From an uncultured Thermoleophilia bacterium (GTDB taxonomy: Bacteria; Actinomycetota; Thermoleophilia; UBA2241): DNA of 9,299 bases. Location: positions 1 to 9,299 of the forward strand of contig CAIWHY010000289.1 of the NCBI GenBank assembly GCA_903912585.1, written 5' to 3'. Below are positions 5,054-9,299 of this stretch, piece after piece. Each line of letters opens with the position of its first letter. Position 1 is the first letter of the stretch. Position numbers and translations under genes: made by a program. The notes under the pieces were generated by a model. The model was not told where the DNA came from. It was given only the letters and a program-made list of their open reading frames with translations, and ran no database searches.

Positions 5054-7015
5054 ATGAGCGAACCCGAGCGCCCGATCGACACCGCGCTCTTCGATGCGCA
5101 CACCGCCGCATCCGACGACTTCTACCGGCACGTGAACGGCGGCTGGCTCGACGCCAACCCCGTCCCGTCCGAGTACGGCTCCTGGGGCGCGCCCCAGATC
5201 GTGCACGCGCGCAATCAGGACGTGCTGCACCAGCTGCTCGCGGACGCGGCGGCCGGGACGGAGCCGCGCGGATCGGCCGGCCAGATGGTGGGCGACTACT
5301 TCGCCGCCGCCATGGATGAGGAGGCGATCGCCGCTGCCGGCTTGAAGCCGCTCGAGCCGCTTCTGGCGCGCATCGACGCCGCTGAGTCCGTTGCCGACGT
5401 GCGCGACATCGTGCGCGACCTGCAGCGCTGCGGGCCGGGCCCGCTGCACTCCCTCGGCATCGCGCCCGACTTCGAGGACCCAGGCGCGTACCTCGTCTAC
5501 GTCGGCCAGGGCGGGCTGGGCCTGCCCGAGCGCGACTACTACACGCGTGACGACGAGCAGTCGGCCGCCTTGCGCAGGCAGTACGTCGCTCACGTCGCCA
5601 ATCAGCTCGGCAACCTGGGCGACGCCGAGGAGCGCGCGCGAGAGGCCGCCGAGCACATCCTCGCCTTCGAGACGCGACTTGCCGAGGCGTCCTACACCGC
5701 CGCGCAGCTGCGCGACGTGCAGCTCACGATGAACCGCTACGCGGTCGCCGCGCTGGACGAGCTCATGCCGGCCTTCGGCCTGAGCTCGTACGTCGCGGCG
5801 CTCGGCGTCACATCGGCGTCGGTCAGCGTGGACAATCCCGGCTTCTTCCGGGCGCTGGACGACGCGCTCGCCGGCACTCCCGTGGAGACGCTGAGGGACT
5901 ACCTGCGCTGGCACGTGGTCAAGGCGTTCGCGTCGGCGCTTCCCTCCGCGTTCGAGAACGAGGCGTTCGACTTCTACGCGCGCACGCTCGCCGGGCGGAA
6001 GGACATGCAGCCGCGCTGGAAGCGCGTGCTCAACGCGGCCTCCGCGGACATCGGCGAACTGGTGGCGCAGCTCTACGTCGAGGCGGCGTTCCCCGCACAT
6101 GCCAAGAAGCGCTGCGAGGAGATGGTCGACCATCTCCTGTCGGCGATGGGACGCGCGATCCGGAGCGTGGAGTGGATGACGGAGGCCACGCGGGCAGAGG
6201 CCCTGCGGAAGCTCGACGGATTCAACTACAAGATCGGCTTCCCGGACGAGTGGCGCGACTACGCCGGTCTCGTCGTGGAGCGCGGATCGCATGTGGAGAA
6301 CCGGATGCGCTGTGAGGCGTTCGAGTACGCCCGGCAGATGGGCCGGCTGGACGAGCCGGTCGACAGGGGCGAGTGGGCGATGCCCGCTCACACGGTGAAC
6401 GCCTACTACCACCCGCTGCTCAACGAGATCGTCTTTCCCGCCGGCATCCTGCAGCCGCCGTTCTTCAACGCCGAGGCCGACGACGCCGTGAACTACGGTG
6501 CCATCGGCGCGGTCATCGGGCACGAGATCACGCACGGCTTTGACGACGAGGGCAGCCACTTCGACGCCGACGGCCAGCTGCGCGACTGGTGGACCGCAGC
6601 GGACCGCGCCGAGTTCATGCGGCGCGCGCAGGTGCTCGTGGACCAGTTCGACGAGTACGCGGTGGTCGATGATCTGCACGTGAACGGCCGCCTCACGCTG
6701 GGCGAGAACATCGCCGATTTCGGCGGCCTCAAGATCGCCCACGACGCGCTGCGCGAGGCGCTCGCCGGCACGGCGGCCGCGACCATCGACGGGTTCAGTC
6801 CCGAGCAGCGGTACTTCGTCTCGTGGGCGACGGTGTGGCGCACGAGCTACACCGACGAGTACCTGCAGCTGATCGTCAAGACCGACCCGCATTCGCCGGC
6901 GCGGGCGCGCGTGAACGAGCCCCTGTCCAACCTGCCGGCGTTCGCGGCCGCGTTCGAGATCGATGGGACGTCGCCCATGGCGCGCAGCGAGGAGACACGC
7001 GCCCGCATCTGGTAG
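5054..7015 (+). CDS. M13 family zinc metallopeptidase (neprilysin/PepO-like)
   Basis: The protein is 653 aa, full length for bacterial M13. ATG 5054 has AGGAG 6 nt upstream. The N-terminal domain starts with DDFYRHVNGGWLDANPVP and runs to about residue 395 (Peptidase_M13_N). The catalytic C-terminal domain has VNAYYHPLLNEIVFPAGIL with the substrate-binding NAYY (449-452), GHEITHGFDDEG with zinc ligands His490 and His494 and catalytic Glu491, and GENIAD with the third ligand Glu551 and Asp555. The conserved tail FVSWATVWR, DPHSP, RVNEPLSNLPAF and the terminal Trp653 are all present. No signal peptide or membrane segment is visible, so it should be a soluble cytoplasmic endopeptidase acting on oligopeptides, like PepO. 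All key residues are intact. It is divergent from the zincin-like gene and convergent with the permease gene (28-nt gap). Confidence 0.97.
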   Translation: MSEPERPIDTALFDAHTAASDDFYRHVNGGWLDANPVPSEYGSWGAPQIVHARNQDVLHQLLADAAAGTEPRGSAGQMVGDYFAAAMDEEAIAAAGLKPLEPLLARIDAAESVADVRDIVRDLQRCGPGPLHSLGIAPDFEDPGAYLVYVGQGGLGLPERDYYTRDDEQSAALRRQYVAHVANQLGNLGDAEERAREAAEHILAFETRLAEASYTAAQLRDVQLTMNRYAVAALDELMPAFGLSSYVAALGVTSASVSVDNPGFFRALDDALAGTPVETLRDYLRWHVVKAFASALPSAFENEAFDFYARTLAGRKDMQPRWKRVLNAASADIGELVAQLYVEAAFPAHAKKRCEEMVDHLLSAMGRAIRSVEWMTEATRAEALRKLDGFNYKIGFPDEWRDYAGLVVERGSHVENRMRCEAFEYARQMGRLDEPVDRGEWAMPAHTVNAYYHPLLNEIVFPAGILQPPFFNAEADDAVNYGAIGAVIGHEITHGFDDEGSHFDADGQLRDWWTAADRAEFMRRAQVLVDQFDEYAVVDDLHVNGRLTLGENIADFGGLKIAHDALREALAGTAAATIDGFSPEQRYFVSWATVWRTSYTDEYLQLIVKTDPHSPARARVNEPLSNLPAFAAAFEIDGTSPMARSEETRARIW

Positions 7016-7043
7016 CGGTGGCGAGCTACGCGGAGAGCGGCGT

Positions 7044-7892
7044 TCAGCCGACCGTGACCCACGCCAGCGCCGCGACGCCGGCCACGATCACCACGACGCC
7101 TGCCAGCTGCAGCCGGGTCAACCTCTCGCGCACGAACAGGTAGGCGGCCGCGCTGGCGACGACGGCGAACTGCGACCCGAGGACGGCGGCGATGGCGACC
7201 GAGTGACGCGCGCCGACGGCGTAGCAGACGAACCCGAGCACCTCCGCGAGCCCGGTGAAGAGCACCAAAGGGACGGCCGACCGGGCGAGCCTGAGTCGCC
7301 GGGTCAGCGCCAATGGGATCGTCAGGATCGCCACGCCCACGAGGCGCGGCGGAAGCACCGCCCAGCCGGCGGGGAGCGAGGCGCTGAGATGGCCCGTGGC
7401 GAAGGTGCCGATACCGAAGCAGATCGCCGCCAGCGCTGCCAGCCAGAACCCGGTCGACGTGCGCTGGTCCGGCGTCGATTCATCGGGGGCCACGCCCGCC
7501 AGCACGATGCCGAGCGTGACGAGCGCCAGAAGCCCGGCCTGGGCGACGCCGAGAGCCTCGCCGGCCGCCACGGCCAGCAGCGCCGCGATGGCGCCCTCGG
7601 TGGAGGTCACCGGCGTCACGATCCCGACCTTGCCGCGCCGGAGCGCCGTGTACTCCAGGAGCAACCCCACCACGTTGCCGAACCCGGCCACGAGCATCCA
7701 CGCGATGTCGGTGGCGCCGAGGGGCCCGGGGGCCGGACCGATGGCGATCACGGCGAGGTTCGCGACCAGCCCGATGAGCATCACCCAGGCCACGACCGAC
7801 GCGGCGCCGATGATGCGGCTGGAGCGGGCCGAGCAGAACGTGCCCGCTCCCCACGCCAAAGCGGCCCCAAGCCCTCCCAGTAGGGCGATCAA
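7044..7892 (-). CDS. EamA/DMT superfamily permease
   Basis: The protein is 282 aa with about ten hydrophobic segments arranged as two EamA repeats (about 1-133 and 148-280). The first repeat ends in YTALRRGKVGIVTPVTSTEG (81-100) and a helix to 133; the second has YAVGARHSVAIAAVLGSQFA and the typical FVRERLTRLQLAGVVVIVAG. This architecture marks drug/metabolite transporters that move small metabolites across the inner membrane; the substrate cannot be read from sequence. The start is a TTG at 7892 because an in-frame TGA lies 3 nt farther upstream (7896-7898) and no ATG or GTG preserves the first helix. There is no clear Shine-Dalgarno, so translation may depend on coupling to upstream reading. 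It follows the DUF2007 gene by 60 nt on the same strand and is convergent with the M13 peptidase gene. Confidence 0.88.
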   Translation of the reverse strand: MIALLGGLGAALAWGAGTFCSARSSRIIGAASVVAWVMLIGLVANLAVIAIGPAPGPLGATDIAWMLVAGFGNVVGLLLEYTALRRGKVGIVTPVTSTEGAIAALLAVAAGEALGVAQAGLLALVTLGIVLAGVAPDESTPDQRTSTGFWLAALAAICFGIGTFATGHLSASLPAGWAVLPPRLVGVAILTIPLALTRRLRLARSAVPLVLFTGLAEVLGFVCYAVGARHSVAIAAVLGSQFAVVASAAAYLFVRERLTRLQLAGVVVIVAGVAALAWVTVG

Positions 7893-7952
7893 GCGTCAGC
7901 AGCCGATCTGGACGGGGCGATCGACCGAGAGGCGGAGGGCGGCCCTCATGCC

Positions 7953-8183
7953 CTACTCGTCCGTCTCGCCGAGGATCTTCTCGGCCTCTTCCAGGCGGTC
8001 GGCCGGGACCAGGATATCGACCGGTCCGAATCCGGACGGGCCGCCGGGGAACAGCCAGCCGCCCGCCCCGTAGCTGCGAGCCATCGTGGGGATGCCCTCC
8101 GCCTCCAGGCGCCCCCGCAGGACGGCGGCGAACATCCCGTCGGGCGCCGTCGTGACCACGCGCAGGTCGAGGTCGTCATTCAC
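7953..8183 (-). CDS. DUF2007-like putative signal-transducing protein
   Basis: The protein is 76 aa with start GTG 8183, preceded by AAGGTG about 5 nt upstream. The GTG overlaps the stop of the 29-codon ORF as GTGA, typical of translational coupling. The pattern is that of DUF2007 (PF09413): LRVVTTAPDGMFAAVLRGRL (7-26), then EAEGIPTMARSYGAGGW (27-43), then the acidic end VDILVPADRLEEAEKILGE (55-73). The fold is a small ACT/ferredoxin-like alpha-beta domain that often resembles a regulatory sensor; its ligand is unknown. A longer in-frame start at 8324 exists but adds Arg-rich sequence unlike a protein. It is likely co-transcribed with the downstream permease. Confidence 0.85.
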   Translation of the reverse strand: MNDDLDLRVVTTAPDGMFAAVLRGRLEAEGIPTMARSYGAGGWLFPGGPSGFGPVDILVPADRLEEAEKILGETDE

Positions 8184-8269
8184 GAGGCACCTTGCGGTGA
8201 TGCGAGGATCCCGCAGTCCGCGATCGGCAGCACGGCGACGGCGACGAGAATGGCGGCTGAGACCTTCAT
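8180..8269 (-). CDS. 29-residue leaderless small hydrophobic peptide, coupled to DUF2007
   Basis: ATG 8269 opens a 29-codon ORF beginning MKVSAAILVAVAVLPIADCG and ending SPQGAS. It looks like a short signal peptide or single membrane helix (residues 4-17) with one Cys (Cys19); IADC is not a good lipobox. Support comes from context: an extended -10 (TGC-TATGCT) ends exactly 6 nt before the ATG, matching a leaderless start, and the stop overlaps the DUF2007 GTG by 4 nt (GTGA). It may be a true small membrane peptide or a leader ORF that sets translation of the DUF2007 gene. No homology can be claimed. Confidence 0.5.
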   Translation of the reverse strand: MKVSAAILVAVAVLPIADCGILASPQGAS

Positions 8270-8275
8270 GCGACG

Positions 8276-8284
8276 AGCATAGCA
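8276..8284 (-). promoter_or_regulatory. Extended -10 promoter of the small ORF/DUF2007 unit
   Basis: The minus strand reads TGC-TATGCT then CGTCGC then ATG (8269). The TG motif one base before TATGCT is an extended -10, which can work without a -35; none is evident. The start point would coincide with the ATG. Confidence 0.5.
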
Positions 8285-8438
8285 GGGCGATCCAGTGCCT
8301 TCGGGCCGGTCGCGCGGCGGACATTCAGTGCCAAGCGAGCCCAGTTCGCGCCATCCACACCCGAGCATGCGGGTCGCAGAATGGTTGCATCCGGCGATGC
8401 GGGCGGAGGGTCGAGCGAGAGAGATCCCCGCAGGGGGG

Positions 8439-8514
8439 TGGTAGCGCATACGGGATTCGAACCCGTGTTACCGCCGTGAGAGGGCGGCGTCCTAGGCCCC
8501 TAGACGAATGCGCC
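8439..8514 (-). tRNA. tRNA-Glu (anticodon CUC)
   Basis: The reverse strand folds as a cloverleaf. The acceptor GGCGCAT pairs with ATGCGCT (G1-U72 wobble), followed by discriminator A and encoded CCA. The anticodon stem GCCGC.. holds loop CTCTCAC with anticodon CTC. The T arm is ACGGG-TTCGAAT-CCCGT. It decodes GAG, the preferred Glu codon in GC-rich genomes. The region from here to the small-ORF promoter (8285-8438) shows no gene, only small hairpins such as GCATC-CGGC-GATGC near 8390. Confidence 0.96.
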
Positions 8515-8581
8515 ACGCAAGAACGGGGCTGCTGCGCCGGCGAAGATCCTCTTGCCGATCCGGCCGTGGCAGCGGCGAACT

Positions 8582-8610
8582 AGGGTAGCACAAGTCCCGG
8601 CGGCGGCAAA
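8582..8610 (-). promoter_or_regulatory. Probable promoter of tRNA-Glu
   Basis: On the minus strand TTTGCC (8610-8605) and TACCCT (8587-8582) are separated by 17 nt. Transcription would start near 8575, about 60 nt before the tRNA 5' end. The hexamers are moderate matches to consensus. Confidence 0.45.
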
Positions 8611-8648
8611 CCCGCCGAGCTCGCGGCTACGGGATACGCCGAGCCGAC

Positions 8649-8657
8649 TGGTATGCT
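8649..8657 (+). promoter_or_regulatory. Extended -10 promoter of the Fn3-like protein gene
   Basis: TGG-TATGCT is an extended -10 with start expected near 8664, giving a leader of about 30 nt that includes the GGAGG site. No -35 is seen. It lies back to back with the tRNA-Glu promoter. Confidence 0.45.
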
Positions 8658-8693
8658 TCGCGGTACCTTCGGCCAGCCGACGTGGAGGGTTCC

Positions 8694-9299
8694 TTGGCTC
8701 GCAAGGCGCCGCACACGAGTCACAGCACCCAGCATCTCACCGACGTGCGCACGCGTCGCGTGTACGCGCGCGCCGGCGACGGCTCCGCGACGTTCGGCTG
8801 GGACTACCCGGGCAGCACGCTCCTGCAGGTGAGGATCCTGCGCTCCGAGCAGGGTTTCGCGCAGGAAGCGGAGGCCGGCGGAGCGCGCGGCGCGGAGGAG
8901 GGAGCCGGCCCGGTCGTCGTGTACGACGACGTCACCGGCTCGTTCCGCGACGCGGCACTCGAGAACGGCGCCGAGTACTTCTACACGATGTTCGCGCGCG
9001 AGACCGGCGCGGCCGGCGAGGCCGGCAGATCGGGCGAGGACGCCGGCGAGTGGATGCGCTGGAGCGAACGCCGGCTGCGGCCGCAGGCGCAGGGAGCCGG
9101 CGCTACAGTCTCGCTCGCGGACCGCGGGCGTGCCGCCGCGGATTGCTGCCGCGCCGCCGCGGCGCGCGTGCGCCGCGCCTTCGGCCGCAGGACGCTGCTC
9201 GGCGCGCTGCTGCTGGTCCTGTGTCTGTCAACGCTCACGGCTGTCTCGGCTGCGCTCCCCGGCGCGGCCGGCGCGGCGGCCGCCAAGCCGGCCGTGCCC
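8694..9299 (+). CDS. Fn3-like domain protein with membrane anchor (5' part, runs off window)
   Basis: There are 202 codons to the right edge. The start is TTG 8694, with GGAGG (8684-8688) 5 nt upstream; the in-frame GTG at 8682 overlaps that site and is less likely. Residues 18-130 look like a single fibronectin-III-type beta sandwich: ATFGWDYPGSTLLQVRILRS (32-51), VVVYDDVTGSFRDAALENG (74-92) and AEYFYTMFARETG (93-105), ending near the Trp pair in EWMRWSERR. A low-complexity Ala/Glu/Gly insert lies at 57-72. After an Arg-rich stretch (VRRAFGRRT) comes a hydrophobic anchor LLGALLLVLCLSTLTAVSAA (168-187), then Ala/Gly/Pro-rich sequence. By positive-inside reasoning the Fn3-like part is cytoplasmic and the unseen C-terminal part is outside. 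An alternative is that translation begins at GTG codon 159, making the hydrophobic stretch an ordinary signal peptide. Confidence 0.75.
   Translation, partial: MARKAPHTSHSTQHLTDVRTRRVYARAGDGSATFGWDYPGSTLLQVRILRSEQGFAQEAEAGGARGAEEGAGPVVVYDDVTGSFRDAALENGAEYFYTMFARETGAAGEAGRSGEDAGEWMRWSERRLRPQAQGAGATVSLADRGRAAADCCRAAAARVRRAFGRRTLLGALLLVLCLSTLTAVSAALPGAAGAAAAKPAVP

Noticed and set aside
4910..6892. Reverse 660-codon frame, longer than the M13 gene it overlaps
   Set aside because: The forward frame has every M13 motif; the reverse frame is low-complexity and has no ribosome site.
7953..8324. Longer start for the DUF2007 protein
   Set aside because: Adds 47 Arg-rich residues outside the family; GTG 8183 with AAGGTG and the GTGA overlap fits better.
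8325..8583. Frames over tRNA-Glu, including one with GIRTRVTAVRGRRPRPLDE
   Set aside because: Translation artefact of the tRNA-Glu gene at 8439-8514.
1..9299. CRISPR arrays, insertion sequences or phage genes
   Set aside because: No regularly spaced repeats, terminal inverted repeats, transposase or integrase motifs were found.

Overview
The window is high-GC DNA with strong GC3 bias in every real gene. It carries two tRNA genes with encoded CCA and two genes whose -10 box sits exactly 6 nt before the ATG, which is a leaderless start. Together with the gene families present (DUF3089 hydrolase, zincin-like metallopeptidase, soluble M13 peptidase, DUF2007, DMT permease), this suggests a chromosomal segment of an actinobacterium or a related high-GC lineage. 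The taxonomic call is an inference; no taxon-specific marker is present.

Layout. Positions 1-1504 (minus strand) hold a small RiPP locus: a 92-aa precursor with a nitrile-hydratase-like leader peptide (NHLP), a GG cleavage motif and a 13-residue core, followed 165 nt later by a radical SAM peptide maturase that runs off the left edge. The maturase shows an apparent +1 frameshift at a run of five G. Positions 1505-1853 are non-coding and contain the divergent control region of the RiPP operon and the promoter of tRNA-Gln(CUG) (1854-1929). Positions 2123-4266 (plus) hold a secreted alpha/beta hydrolase of the DUF3089 type, an unrecognised three-helix membrane protein and a small lipoprotein-like secreted protein. 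Positions 4294-4902 (minus) encode a zincin-like metallopeptidase, divergent from a full-length M13 metallopeptidase (5054-7015, plus). Positions 7044-8269 (minus) form a probable short operon: a 29-codon leaderless ORF, a DUF2007 protein overlapping it by GTGA, and an EamA/DMT permease. tRNA-Glu(CUC) (8439-8514, minus) is divergent from the start of a protein with an Fn3-like N-terminal domain and a membrane anchor (8694 to the right edge, plus).

How the genes work together. The only clear pathway is precursor plus radical SAM enzyme: the leader would recruit the maturase, the maturase would modify the short Cys-containing core, and an exporter or protease outside the window would cut after GG. 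The remaining genes look like independent housekeeping or envelope functions in short transcription units. The window is cut at the left inside the maturase, so the C-terminal SPASM region and any transporter cannot be seen.
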